A stretch of DNA of 61,458 nucleotides from Oceanospirillaceae bacterium (GCA_013215375.1 JABSRB010000034.1:1-61458), one strand, 5' to 3'. Shown: positions 18,839-27,535, numbered from the stretch's first letter. A program made the numbers and translations. The notes: generated by a model from the letters alone, not told the origin.

Positions 18839-19336
18839 CTAAGTGTGATTGAGCGAAATTTTGGCAACATCGAAAAACAAGTTATCAACCCCGGTATTTT
18901 GTTTGGCACTTGTTTGTAACTGTGCCTCAAACAGTGACGGGCTCTCATTCTCTAAAATAGAGTGCCAAGCATCAGCAGGGGGCAAATCCGATTTGTTAAT
19001 AACTAATATTACCGGGATCTCTTGTTCTTGTTTAAGCATACGTGTGATTTCTAATCCATCTTGAAAGGATTGTATCCGCGATTGATCCACAACAACGATA
19101 GCGACGGAGGCCCCCCTGATAAATTTGCGGTTAAATCCAGAATACCGATCGATACCTTCAATATCCCACAACATTAGTTGAACATTATTGTCGTTTAATT
19201 TAACTATTTTTTTATCAATTTTCACGCCAATAGAAGTTAAGTACTTATCGTTAAAAATGCCTGCCACATAACGATTAACTAAGCTTGTTTTACCGACGGC
19301 GGAAGCGCCAAAAATACATACTTTTTTTTGAATCAT
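18839..19336 (-). CDS. Ras/Rab-like small GTPase
   Basis: Small GTP-binding protein of 165 residues. P-loop GASAVGKTS is at 10-18, the G3 region WDIEG at 57-61, G4 NKSD at 114-117, and a G5-like TSAKQNTG near the C-terminus. The residue corresponding to the catalytic Gln of Ras is Ile (DIEGI), so intrinsic hydrolysis may be low and need a partner. No lipidation signal. Its start overlaps the stop of the OmpA-domain gene (ATGA), so the two are translationally coupled. Prokaryotic Ras-like GTPases of the MglA/Roc-like type often control polarity or surface complexes; a role here is inferred. Confidence 0.85.
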   Translation of the reverse strand: MIQKKVCIFGASAVGKTSLVNRYVAGIFNDKYLTSIGVKIDKKIVKLNDNNVQLMLWDIEGIDRYSGFNRKFIRGASVAIVVVDQSRIQSFQDGLEITRMLKQEQEIPVILVINKSDLPPADAWHSILENESPSLFEAQLQTSAKQNTGVDNLFFDVAKISLNHT

Positions 19337-21303
19337 TGATTAGTGTGCTCCAGGTCTAGTGCCGTTTTTGCTGCACTTATATTGACCACCGAGAACATCA
19401 CACGACGGTCTTTTTTATCGAGGCTACCAAGCCCAAGTGCTTCCATGACCTCAGCATCGACCTTATTGCTAATTAGATTTGTTTTAACAGATTGAGCGCG
19501 TGCGAGACTCAATTGTCTATTGTGAACTTTACTGCCTTTAGGGCTGCTGGCGCCAAGTATTAGAATTTTTATATTGCTATTTAGTTGCTCAGATAAATTC
19601 AGTATTTCAAAAACATTTTGGCTAACCAGCGTTAGTTTATTGAGTGAAAAGCCGCTTAACTGACTTTCATTTTGGTTAAATATAATCGCGGTGTTCTCGA
19701 GTTTGTTAATGCTTTGGGTTAATAAAGCGCGATTGATTTTTACCTTTGAGGGCAATAAAGTAGGGAACACTTTAACCTTAGAGATTATTGATTTTAGATT
19801 TATTTCATCAGGCAAAGCAGCGACCAAATGTTTTAATTGTCTAAATTTTTCCTGGCTAAGTTGGCCGCTAAAAACGTGGTTGATATACGTTAGCTCAGGA
19901 AACTGCACCGCGAGTAAACTGAGCCTTAATGGTGTCAACTGTGCATCTAACGAGCGGTAAACACGCTCGTTTATCACCAGCTCGGTGGCCGATAATTTAG
20001 TGCCCTTTAACCATGATAAGGCGGGTTCTGCCAGAGGATCTCGTAATATAGTAATGCAAACTTTGTCATCACATAGCTCTGCATCCAATAAAACAATGCC
20101 GGGGGATGCCGGCAGAGCCTTTATTTTATGCACTTTAGACTCTTTTATTAAGACAGGATCCAATGAGCGATACGGGCGCTCCATGATGTTAATTTCAGTA
20201 CCTGCCAGTTTGGCGTGTTCTATCCATTTTGCAGCAGGTTGTGCGAGAGGGTCCCTTAATAGCTCAATGCAAATTTTATTGTTACAAGCATCCACGTTTA
20301 ATAAAACAATACCTGGGGTATTAACCAGCGAGTTTATCCGTTGGATTTTTGAATTCAACTGCCATTGCAGCAAGGTAAAATAACCAATAACGAAAAAAAA
20401 CGCCATGAAGAGCGCTATCGCCATCCAAGGTTTTTTCTTCTTAAGAGTTATTGACTCTTTTTGTTGCGCAAGTAGGCAGTCGTTGAGTTGTTGTTCTGTA
20501 TTAACAAAAGGGAGCGCATCACCATCGAATTGATCGAGTTCTGCACCATATATTTTATGGATAGTCTCAAGGCTTAATTGTAGAGATTCGCCAATTGCGG
20601 CTGGATAATTGCCCGTAATGGCAGCGACTAACATCGCTTGCGGGCCCTGTTTTATTAACAGAGTGAAATCATCCGTTTTTATTTCATCTAAGAATTGTTT
20701 ATTATCTTTATTAGCGGAATAAAAAGAGTCTGAAACAAAATCATTAATGGCACTTAACATAGCTGAAACCGTATCGCCATCAGTGGCTTGGGTTTTATCT
20801 CTGACCACTGTATTGAGTAACATACTGGTTTCGTTGTGGATCAACAGTATTTGCTCAACCCGAAAAACAAAGGTTTGGCGGATAACATACTGAGCATAGG
20901 GCACGCCTGTTCGCCATGCTCTAAAGCGCCACTGTAACCCCTTAATGGTAAAGCTACTTTCTAATAAAAGGTTAGTTTGTTCCATAAAACCGGTGATAAA
21001 CGCACTCACAGCCTTACGTATTAAACCTCCGACAAGTGGATATAAATAACCGATAAATAAGTCTTTTTTCTCTAAGACCGATTTTTCTACCGCTTTCTCA
21101 ATAAGAGGAGCAAGCACTTGGCTGACGGTACCATCGGTATTTTGTCGATCGTGTAGGGCCTCTGTTAATACCTTACTCACTATTTTTCGGGCATCTTCTT
21201 CAACGACATCGCGAATGCGTTGATTATTTTTACCCAAGATGATTTGTCTAAAATCTGCTAGCTCTTGGGATTCACTTAGGGGTGATGGGTTATTGGATTC
21301 CAT
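19333..21303 (-). CDS. One-TM OmpA-domain protein with internal duplication
   Basis: 656 residues; ATG at 21303, eight bases after the upstream stop. Residues 1-280 are soluble, mostly helical, and cytoplasmic by topology. A single TM segment lies near 292-315 (ALFMAFFFVIGYFTLLQW). Then come two tandem repeats of about 70 residues (TPGIVLLNVDACNNKICIEL... and SPGIVLLDAELCDDKVCITI..., each with LRDPLA and YRSLD), each with a Cys pair. A C-terminal OmpA domain (SPKGSKVHNRQLSLARAQSV) would bind peptidoglycan. This architecture would link cytoplasm and cell wall. No close match to a named protein. Confidence 0.8.
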   Translation of the reverse strand: MESNNPSPLSESQELADFRQIILGKNNQRIRDVVEEDARKIVSKVLTEALHDRQNTDGTVSQVLAPLIEKAVEKSVLEKKDLFIGYLYPLVGGLIRKAVSAFITGFMEQTNLLLESSFTIKGLQWRFRAWRTGVPYAQYVIRQTFVFRVEQILLIHNETSMLLNTVVRDKTQATDGDTVSAMLSAINDFVSDSFYSANKDNKQFLDEIKTDDFTLLIKQGPQAMLVAAITGNYPAAIGESLQLSLETIHKIYGAELDQFDGDALPFVNTEQQLNDCLLAQQKESITLKKKKPWMAIALFMAFFFVIGYFTLLQWQLNSKIQRINSLVNTPGIVLLNVDACNNKICIELLRDPLAQPAAKWIEHAKLAGTEINIMERPYRSLDPVLIKESKVHKIKALPASPGIVLLDAELCDDKVCITILRDPLAEPALSWLKGTKLSATELVINERVYRSLDAQLTPLRLSLLAVQFPELTYINHVFSGQLSQEKFRQLKHLVAALPDEINLKSIISKVKVFPTLLPSKVKINRALLTQSINKLENTAIIFNQNESQLSGFSLNKLTLVSQNVFEILNLSEQLNSNIKILILGASSPKGSKVHNRQLSLARAQSVKTNLISNKVDAEVMEALGLGSLDKKDRRVMFSVVNISAAKTALDLEHTNQ

Positions 21304-21311
21304 TTTCAATA

Positions 21312-21860
21312 CTAGCTGTCTTCATCGTTTTCAAGATTACTTACAACAGTAGCGAGCAGTTTAGCCAGTGTTTTTCTGTCAGTTTTAGAGCTATTCAGGT
21401 CTTTCTTTACTTGATTCAATAACTCAATAGTTTGATGGTGTTGCTTGGTGAAATAGGTAGTGAGTTGCTCTGTCTCATCCTCTAGCTTTTTACGAATCTC
21501 ATCATCTTGTTGCCGGCTATTGATATCAATTGTTTCTAGTTCGGTGGTTAGTTGGTTAGTGTCATCAGTTAACTGCGATGTTTTGTTTTCGTAGGTGTTA
21601 TCCACCTCGGTAATACGTTCATCGAGTTTATTGACATTGTCTTCTAACGCCGCCTGCATCTTTTCTATTTGTTGCTGTTGTGATTTAGCAATTGACTGAA
21701 AGTTTGCTTGCATATCACTGCGCATTTTATTTATCTGCGCTTCTAAGTCTGTCTTAGCAGCACCAAAAACAATATTTCTTAACTGATCTAGTTCAAGGGC
21801 AGAGCTTTGTGTTTGCGATGGCTCTTGTGATTTGATTTTAGAGGGGTTTTGTCCAGGCAT
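21312..21860 (-). CDS. Coiled-coil protein, first gene of the GTPase/OmpA operon
   Basis: 182 residues, Gln/Asn/Asp/Lys-rich, with long heptad patterns from about 30 to 160 (MQANFQSIAKSQQQQIEKMQ and following). No signal peptide or TM segment. The last residues are acidic (NLENDEDS). Lies eight bases upstream of the OmpA-domain gene. It may act as a cytoplasmic scaffold or the effector of the GTPase. No catalytic motif; function unknown. Confidence 0.75.
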   Translation of the reverse strand: MPGQNPSKIKSQEPSQTQSSALELDQLRNIVFGAAKTDLEAQINKMRSDMQANFQSIAKSQQQQIEKMQAALEDNVNKLDERITEVDNTYENKTSQLTDDTNQLTTELETIDINSRQQDDEIRKKLEDETEQLTTYFTKQHHQTIELLNQVKKDLNSSKTDRKTLAKLLATVVSNLENDEDS

Positions 21861-21910
21861 AGTTACATCCTTAATAATCGCCGGTCAATGATAGATTAAA
21901 CAATTACCTA

Positions 21911-22069
21911 GTTCTCATCCAGAAACGGGGTCGTAGCGAGGGTGGTCCAATTGATCGAGATGCGCAATACTAGATGTGGGCGTTTGGTCATTCCAAATAA
22001 CGACACCTAGTAGTGAGCAGATTGAGCTAGTGGGACATCCGTAGTAGACATCTGTTTCTGGATGGGAAC
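21911..22069. repeat. 159-base structured repeat, copy B
   Basis: Ends GTTCTCATCCAGAAAC and GTTTCTGGATGGGAAC (15 of 16 bases complementary). Inner stem CTAGATGTGGGCGTTTGG pairs with the complement of CCAAATAACGACACCTAG. Same length and order of stems as 8784-8942, with several differences between the copies that keep stems paired. Located upstream of the coiled-coil gene start. Confidence 0.65.
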
Positions 22070-22348
22070 TACCTATAACCTACATCCGTGTTTTATAGTT
22101 ATTATCGATTAAAATATACCCTGTTTATAGGACAAATGAAAATTTGTGAAGTAATTAGAGATTGTTAGATTGCTATTCAACTCATTGTATATCCAATAGT
22201 TTATACTAAACTCTCAATCTTAATGTTGTGTTAATCTAAAAATCGAAAGGAAGTGGAAAGCTGTGGGCTACACAGTTACAGTTTGTAGATAAATAAACAG
22301 TGGATGGTTTATACCTTCCAAACAATAATGGGTTAGCGGGAAAATTCT
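22070..22348. other. Intergenic region before a small conserved gene
   Basis: AT-rich, no open frame of note. Probably carries the promoter of the 56-residue gene. The ribosome-binding site is weak (TAGCGGGAAAATTCT before the ATG). Confidence 0.3.
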
Positions 22349-22519
22349 ATGTCTAAGAAAGTAGTAAAGTTTGAATACGAGAAAGAAACCAAAAACAGTG
22401 TTCGCTATAAGGAAGTCCCCGATGAAGGTACTGCTCCCATCATTGGATCTTTGTATGTGCAGAAGTGGTTTGCGGGTAACAGTAAATCTATTGAGATAAC
22501 GATTGATAAAAAAGACTGA
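22349..22519 (+). CDS. Small conserved hypothetical protein, 56 residues
   Basis: Reads MSKKVVKFEYEKETKNSV... with a conserved centre (EVPDEGTAPIIGSLYVQKW) and a beta-rich end (SIEITIDKK). I recognise this as a short stand-alone protein seen in many bacteria, with an invariant GxLYVQK core, no known function and no signal peptide. It stands alone amid repeats. Its conserved core argues that it is a real gene despite its size. Confidence 0.75.
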   Translation: MSKKVVKFEYEKETKNSVRYKEVPDEGTAPIIGSLYVQKWFAGNSKSIEITIDKKD

Positions 22520-22604
22520 CTTTGGTCGCGGGCAAGAAAAGTGACGGGAAAAAAAGGTTAAGAACGGTGAACTTGTACCCACAACAGAGCGATGAGGGGA
22601 TTGT

Positions 22605-22740
22605 GTTCTCTTCTGTGTAGCGCAGCGCCTCGGTGGTGGAAAAGATAGTCTTTAGTCGTTAGTTGTTAGTTAGTGGGGGGGTAGTTAAAAGACAAAGATT
22701 AGTTTTACCACAGAGGACACCGAGAGCACGGAGGAGAGAA
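22605..22740. repeat. CTCTGTG hairpin repeat with heptamer-like loop
   Basis: Left arm TTCTGTGTAGCGCAGCGCCT then CGGTGGTGGAAAA; right arm AGTTTTACCACAGAGGACAC then CGAGAGCACGGAGGAG. The loop (22645-22700) holds 7-base units TTAGTCG, TTAGTTG, TTAGTTA. Confidence 0.7.
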
Positions 22741-22787
22741 TAATAGATTAAAAAAAAGTCATTGGTCGTTAGTCGATAGATAAAAAA

Positions 22788-22992
22788 CTCCTGAGTCTTA
22801 ATGTGTGCTCTTTCTCTGTGTAGCGAAGCGCCTCTGTGCCCTCTGTGGTGGAAAAGAAAGTCGTTGGTCGTTAGTCAAAAGATTAGTTTTACTACAGAGG
22901 GTGCCGAGAGGAGGGATTAAAAGATATAAATGAAAAGTGGCGAGTTGTGGGTTTCGAGCTGCAAGTCAAATGACTTGAAACCTGAAACCCGC
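22788..22992. repeat. CTCTGTG hairpin repeat with conserved flanks
   Basis: Preceded by the shared leader AACTCCTGAGTCTTAA, then TTTCTCTGTGTAGCGAAGCG and CCCTCTGTGGTGGAAAA. Loop TCGTTGGTCGTTAGTC. Right arm TTTTACTACAGAGGGTGCCG, then the shared trailer GAGGAGGGATTAAAAGAT and a stretch ending in GAAACCTGAAACCCG. The leader and trailer recur in other copies, so the mobile or copied unit is longer than the hairpin. Confidence 0.7.
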
Positions 22993-23012
22993 ACATACGA
23001 AAGTGGCAGAAG

Positions 23013-24014
23013 TTAAGAAAAGTCCCATAGTTTTTTCAGTAGCGGGGTGCTTTGCATCATACGTTTGTTGTATTTACCGCGTATTTCAATCAGGCCAAAA
23101 AACAGCCAAAAGCGTTCTAACATGCGGGTATGATAAGCAGCGGCAGCTGAGGATTGGCGAGTGCTGTATGTGCTGTCCTCAAACTCTTCTGCGACCTCTG
23201 CAAAAGTGCTGATTAGCTCTTCACTAAATTTGACGCAACTAACCTGGTTGCCATCCAAGCGCTGTAGTTTAACCAGCGAGTACCAAATTGTTTGTTGAAA
23301 AAATGACGCTTCTGGATAACCATCTTCATAGCCCCAGTTGAATTTTTCGAAATAGGTGGTAAATAACAGCTGAAATAAATCGTAGTCGCTAATCTGTAAT
23401 GCTTTCTTGGTTAATAGAAAATAGCCTTTTTGCTGACGTAATAATCCTGCGAGTTCAAAGATTATTTTGGCTTTATGCAATTCTCTAAAGTCATCTTCTT
23501 TTTTAAAAGTCCGCACTAGAGAGAGAAAGCTATTGCGATCAATATGATCTTGTACCTGGGTCTGTACATGCCTGACTAATGCTGTCGGTAAATAACCGGC
23601 CGCCGTGGCTTTTATTTTTGACTTAAGTGCAAAGCTTTTAAACGCATGAAAGATAGCGATGATCGCTGCACTTTCTAACGATCCGTTGGCTGATTCACCG
23701 GCATGGGATCGCCATTTAAACAGGGTTTGTTCCGCAGTGGGTGCATAGAGCAAAGTGTGCATTTGCGTTGGCGAAAAACCACCCAGTTCAACTTGAGGCG
23801 CTTCGTTTAACTGTCGCACTTTATGGTCGAGGAAAACCTGCATATCTTGCTCGGACTGAAACTGCTGACCGGCCATGGCTTGGACGAGCTTTTGGTTGGC
23901 TTCACGGGCCAGATTTTCCCCTGGCTGCGCAGGACTGAATATATCAGCACAACATTTTTTATATTTTTTGCCGCTGCCACAAGGACAGGGATCATTTCGA
24001 CCGATTTTAGACAC
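23013..24014 (-). CDS. SEC-C motif protein
   Basis: 333 residues. The N-terminus (residues 5-25; [18 protein letters not shown]) is the SEC-C zinc-binding motif found at the SecA tail and in many stand-alone proteins. The remaining 300 residues are helical with no motif I can name. No signal peptide. The gene is flanked on both sides by hairpin repeats and has no operon partner. Function unknown; the SEC-C motif suggests binding to ribosome, SecB or other proteins. Confidence 0.8.
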   Translation of the reverse strand: MSKIGRNDPCPCGSGKKYKKCCADIFSPAQPGENLAREANQKLVQAMAGQQFQSEQDMQVFLDHKVRQLNEAPQVELGGFSPTQMHTLLYAPTAEQTLFKWRSHAGESANGSLESAAIIAIFHAFKSFALKSKIKATAAGYLPTALVRHVQTQVQDHIDRNSFLSLVRTFKKEDDFRELHKAKIIFELAGLLRQQKGYFLLTKKALQISDYDLFQLLFTTYFEKFNWGYEDGYPEASFFQQTIWYSLVKLQRLDGNQVSCVKFSEELISTFAEVAEEFEDSTYSTRQSSAAAAYHTRMLERFWLFFGLIEIRGKYNKRMMQSTPLLKKLWDFS

Positions 24015-24053
24015 GAGTATTAACCTTTAATCTCATAAGATATCGATGATATT

Positions 24054-24222
24054 AGCATCGTTAGTCGTTAGTCAATGGTCATTGGTCGCTAGTCGATAGG
24101 TAAAAAACTCCTGAGTCTTAAATGTTTACTCTTTCTCTGTGTAGCGCAGCGCCTCTGTGACCTCAGTGGTGATAAATCTTTAAAAGACTAGTTTCACCAC
24201 AGAGGGCACTGAGGAGGGAATG
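24054..24222. repeat. CTCTGTG hairpin repeat preceded by degenerate heptamers
   Basis: Heptamer-like string TTAGTCG TTAGTCA ATGGTCA TTGGTCG CTAGTCG (about 24061-24095), leader AACTCCTGAGTCTTAAATG, left arm CTCTGTGTAGCGCAGCGCCT, right arm GTTTCACCACAGAGGGCACT and GAGGAGGGA. Here the heptamers lie outside the hairpin, just 5' of the leader. Confidence 0.7.
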
Positions 24223-24358
24223 AGCATTTCAATTTGCAATGGCGGGAAAAAATTTTGGTAGGGCGTTTAACTCACCATCCCACTGGCAACAAAGACAACT
24301 GCTTTTCGGGTAAAGGTGGCAGCTGAGGTTGATGCAACTTTTACTCAGCTCTGTTTAT

Positions 24359-25267
24359 TTAATTCACCGTAAAAATTTCGCCACTGTTGAGCAGCTGTAT
24401 TTTTCCAGCGACTGTACTTTGTTTATCCAGTAATACTTGAATTGGCTCTAGGTATAGCTGATACGTAGAGTGATGAATGGGTATAGTTATTTTCGGTTTA
24501 ATCACAGCCATCAAATCCAGTACTTCTTCAGCACCCATGCTGATTTGCCCCAGTGGTCCGCTAGTCCCTACTCTGCCCAAATGTGGCAGCATGATGTCGG
24601 GGGCGGGATAAGCTTTTAAGCGCTCTAACAACTGCGTGGTCGCGAAACTATCACCGGTCCAATATAACGATTTTTCCCAACTCCCATGGCTAAAAGTAAA
24701 CCAATAGCCATTACCGCGACCTAACAATGCGCTAATGTTTTGGTCAGTGCTGTGACTAGCCGGTAGTGCGGTGATCTCTATGTTGTAGCCATTTTCTGAA
24801 AGCTGCCAATGCTGGCCCCAGTCTAGTTCATGGATATTGGAAAAACCTTGGGCAGCTAATTGTTCAGTAGCTCCTGCGGGTACAATAAAGTCCAGTTGCT
24901 TATCAAGTTGTTTTTGCGCGCTTTGGTCAAAGTGATCTTCGTGAGTATGACTTAAAATACTCAGATCAATATCATTGATATTTAAATCAGGCAGCGCGGT
25001 TAACCTTTTATGATCGACAACTTTGGGGCCTTTGGCTAAATCAAACATCTGGTTGGGATCGCCCATTTGATATGCCTGCTCTCCCTCTCCTAACATTGGG
25101 TCAGTGAGTAACTGTAGCGGTCCAAACGTGATTAACACAGTGGGTCCCCCTAACCACTGCAGGCTTAGTTTTGGTTGAGATTCCTGCGCCACAATCACTG
25201 GACTAGTGACTAATAGGCTTAGGGAAACTGTGCTGAAGATGCTTTTAACTAACCGTAAATTAACCAT
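24359..25267 (-). CDS. Exported MBL-fold metallo-hydrolase (UlaG/RomA-like)
   Basis: Metallo-beta-lactamase-fold hydrolase, 302 residues from the ATG at 25267 (AAGAGAGAT seven bases upstream). A signal peptide of about 27 residues ends near VIAQE. Motif SHTHEDHFD provides zinc ligands, with later His in LPASHS, the Asp in YWTGDS and His in IPIHHS. The short DPML after a beta-strand is typical of the UlaG-like branch. Divergent from a LysR regulator 107 bases away, which probably controls it. Substrate unknown. Confidence 0.85.
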   Translation of the reverse strand: MVNLRLVKSIFSTVSLSLLVTSPVIVAQESQPKLSLQWLGGPTVLITFGPLQLLTDPMLGEGEQAYQMGDPNQMFDLAKGPKVVDHKRLTALPDLNINDIDLSILSHTHEDHFDQSAQKQLDKQLDFIVPAGATEQLAAQGFSNIHELDWGQHWQLSENGYNIEITALPASHSTDQNISALLGRGNGYWFTFSHGSWEKSLYWTGDSFATTQLLERLKAYPAPDIMLPHLGRVGTSGPLGQISMGAEEVLDLMAVIKPKITIPIHHSTYQLYLEPIQVLLDKQSTVAGKIQLLNSGEIFTVN

Positions 25268-25333
25268 AAATATCTCTCTTGGTGATGATGAATTTAAGCT
25301 CAGCAGTTTACACAGGGGATCTTTGTCTGATAA

Positions 25334-25350
25334 GTTACGCAAAATATAAC
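25334..25350. promoter_or_regulatory. Candidate LysR box
   Basis: GTTACGCAAAATATAAC: GTTA and TAAC half sites around nine bases, containing a T-N11-A core, in the divergent gap between the MBL hydrolase and LysR genes. The position suits autoregulation and activation of the hydrolase. Confidence 0.45.
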
Positions 25351-25373
25351 AGACTGTATAAAGATTATTGACA

Positions 25374-26228
25374 ATGGCTCAGTTAGATCAACTACACACT
25401 TTTTTAGTGGTCGCTAAGACCCTTAACTTCTCAGAGGCGGGGCGGCGTTTAACGTTGCCCAGAGCGACTGTTAGCGCCAGGATTAAAGCGCTGGAAAAAC
25501 GTCTTAATACCCAGCTTTTTTTACGCAGCACTCGTAAAGTCGCTTTAACACAGGAGGGGGAAGCATACTTTTTAGTCGCAGAGCGTTTGCTTAATGAACT
25601 GAATATCATTGAAGAGCGTTTTATGCAGCGCATCTATTTGCAGGGCGAAATCAGGCTTTCCGTTCCGGTAGAATTTCCTCAGCAGTCACTGGTCAGTTTA
25701 CTGGCTGATTTTTCGCAGTTACACCCTAAAGTCACAGTGCAAATAGTGGTTACCGATAAAGCCTTAAACTTAGTGGCAGACAGGATAGATATCGCCTTTC
25801 GCGGGCGCGCTGTGACAGCCCAAGATCTGATCGCCAGGAAGCTGGGAGAAACCCCGCTGTTGCTGCTAGCATCACCAAGTTACTGCAATAGGCACGCTGC
25901 ACTGATTAAAGCCGTTAATTGGCAGCGCCTGGCGGTGTTAGACCCACTGCGATTAATTCCTTTTACAGCAGCGACAGCACCCGTAGATACCACCAGCATG
26001 GCTTTGGCGCGTAGTTTTGCACAATCGGGTACAGCAGTAGCGCTGCTGCCAAAACAATTTTGTAATGATCAAATCAGTAGCGGACGTTTAGAGGCTATTA
26101 CCAGCCCCTGTCAATTACCCAAATTACCGATATATCTGGTCTACGCCTCAGGCAATCGTTTATCGAAAAGAGTGCGCACTTTAAAAGATTTTATCTGGGA
26201 AAATAGGCACAAGTACCAGCTAGTGTGA
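25374..26228 (+). CDS. LysR family transcriptional regulator
   Basis: 284 residues from the ATG (an in-frame TTG lies two codons upstream). N-terminal helix-turn-helix (FSEAGRRLTLPRATVSARIK) and a periplasmic-binding-like effector domain with PSYCNRHAAL. The CrgA/AaeR-like short C-terminal domain is normal for the family. Divergent from the MBL hydrolase. Effector unknown. Confidence 0.9.
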   Translation: MAQLDQLHTFLVVAKTLNFSEAGRRLTLPRATVSARIKALEKRLNTQLFLRSTRKVALTQEGEAYFLVAERLLNELNIIEERFMQRIYLQGEIRLSVPVEFPQQSLVSLLADFSQLHPKVTVQIVVTDKALNLVADRIDIAFRGRAVTAQDLIARKLGETPLLLLASPSYCNRHAALIKAVNWQRLAVLDPLRLIPFTAATAPVDTTSMALARSFAQSGTAVALLPKQFCNDQISSGRLEAITSPCQLPKLPIYLVYASGNRLSKRVRTLKDFIWENRHKYQLV

Positions 26229-26274
26229 ACACCAGCTCCGGACTATTACAGAGGGTAGCTGAGATGATTTACTT

Positions 26275-26660
26275 AAAACTCCTGAGTCTTAAATGTTTAC
26301 TCTTTCTCTGTGTAGCGAAGCGCCTCTGTGCCCTCGGTGGTGGAAAAAGATTGTCATTAGTCATTAGTCGATAGATAAAAAACTCCTGAGTCTTATATGT
26401 TTACTCTTTCTCTGTGTAGCGCAGCGCCTCTGTGATCTCTGTGGTGGAAAAAGATTGTCTTTAGCTTTTAGCTTTTAGCTTTTAGCTTTTAGCTTTTAGC
26501 TTTTAGCTTTTAGCTTTTAGCTTTTAGCTTTTAGCTAAAAGATGAAGGGATTAAAAGATTAGTTTTACCAGACAGAGCACGGAGGAGGGATAAATAGATT
26601 TAAATGAAAAGTTGTGATCTGTAAGTCAAATAATTTGAAACCCGAAACCCTCTTTTTTAT
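26275..26660. repeat. Tandem pair of CTCTGTG repeats with shared leader and trailer
   Basis: Two leader-plus-left-arm units (leaders near 26276 and 26380, arms at 26305 and 26409), then a long heptamer array (26461-26536), then one right arm (AGTTTTACCAGACAGAGCAC) and the trailer GAGGAGGGATAAATAGAT ending in GAAACCCGAAACCC. The second unit looks inserted into, or duplicated next to, the first. No gene in the interval. Confidence 0.7.
26461..26536. repeat. Heptanucleotide array, unit TTAGCTT, about 11 copies
   Basis: Perfect 7-base tandem repeat of 76 bases inside the loop of a hairpin repeat. Being perfect, it is probably young or actively changing in copy number. Confidence 0.95.
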
Positions 26661-26747
26661 CCGAATTTATATACAAGAAGATAAAAAGGGCTTAATATCT
26701 GTATCACTAAGTGCTATGGTGTTTTGGCGATAATCTAAAGGCAGAGA

Positions 26748-27122
26748 ATGCTAATAATTAAAAACAAAGCGTTCCATAAGTGGGCTATTAAGGAAGATTT
26801 AGCCGACGCGGCTTTATTGGCTGCGGTAAATGAGATGGAACGCGGCCTGATTGATGTTGAGTTAGGGGGCCATGTTGTAAAAAAGCGTATAGCGGTAGAT
26901 GGCAGAGGAAAGAGTGGTGGATTAAGAACTATCATTGCTTACAAAGCAGGAAGTAAAGTGTTCTTCGTCTATGGTTTTGCGAAAAATACCCGTGCCAATA
27001 TTAGTGCTACAGAATTGAAGGCGTTAAAGTATTTAGCGAAAGAATTATTGGGTTACAGTGACACAGAATTAAACGTTGCTATTAAAAGTGGTGTGTTAAT
27101 CGAGGTAGAAAACGATGGATAA
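26748..27122 (+). CDS. RelE/HigB-like toxin of a NadS-type pair
   Basis: 124 residues. The sequence MLIIKNKAFHKWAIKEDLAD, then GGHVVKKRIAVDGRGKSGG, then KVFFVYGFAKNTRANIS has the pattern of RelE-superfamily ribonuclease toxins encoded before a NadS/HigA-like antitoxin (basic RGKSGGLRT core and FVYGFAKN strand). The gene overlaps the next by eight bases, as usual in toxin-first modules. Catalytic activity is assumed from family. Confidence 0.82.
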   Translation: MLIIKNKAFHKWAIKEDLADAALLAAVNEMERGLIDVELGGHVVKKRIAVDGRGKSGGLRTIIAYKAGSKVFFVYGFAKNTRANISATELKALKYLAKELLGYSDTELNVAIKSGVLIEVENDG

Positions 27123-27420
27123 ATCAATATTGGATATGGTTCACGACAGTGCCCAAGACTTACTCGATGCTGGGGTGATGAAAGAGACAACAATGCGCGA
27201 GTTTGATGCGCTGTGCTTGCCACCGGTTGAGCAATATTCTGCTGTACAGATCAAGGGGATTCGCACAAGAGTAAAGGCTAGCCAAGCGGTTTTCGCCGCC
27301 TACTTGAATACCAGTAAATCAACAGTCCAGAAATGGGAGCAAGGGGTTAAAAAACCCAATGGCCCTTCTCTAAAATTATTGAATTTAGTGGCACACAAAG
27401 GCCTGACGGTATTGGTTTAA
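27115..27420 (+). CDS. NadS-like XRE antitoxin
   Basis: 101 residues; C-terminal helix-turn-helix (SQAVFAAYLNTSKSTVQKWE, then GVKKPNGPSLKLL), preceded by a helical N-terminus that would bind the toxin. Overlaps the RelE-like toxin gene. It probably represses its own promoter with the toxin as co-repressor. Confidence 0.85.
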   Translation: MDKSILDMVHDSAQDLLDAGVMKETTMREFDALCLPPVEQYSAVQIKGIRTRVKASQAVFAAYLNTSKSTVQKWEQGVKKPNGPSLKLLNLVAHKGLTVLV

Positions 27421-27488
27421 ATAAAGGTTGTTGATCCTAGGCCGTGAGTTGGTGGTCAAAAACAAACACAGCTTTAAGTATGTTGGTT

Positions 27489-27520
27489 TCCTCTGTGTAG
27501 CGCAGCGCCTTTGTGTCCTT
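27489..27520. repeat. Isolated left arm of the CTCTGTG repeat
   Basis: CCTCTGTGTAGCGCAGCGCC followed by TTTGTGTCCTTTAGC, with no right arm nearby; a truncated copy between two converging toxin-antitoxin pairs. Confidence 0.5.
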
Positions 27521-27535
27521 TAGCCGTAAGCATAA

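Noticed and set aside
26461-26536. Possible CRISPR-like array
   Set aside because: The unit is 7 bases with no spacers, and no cas genes are near; it is a simple tandem repeat.
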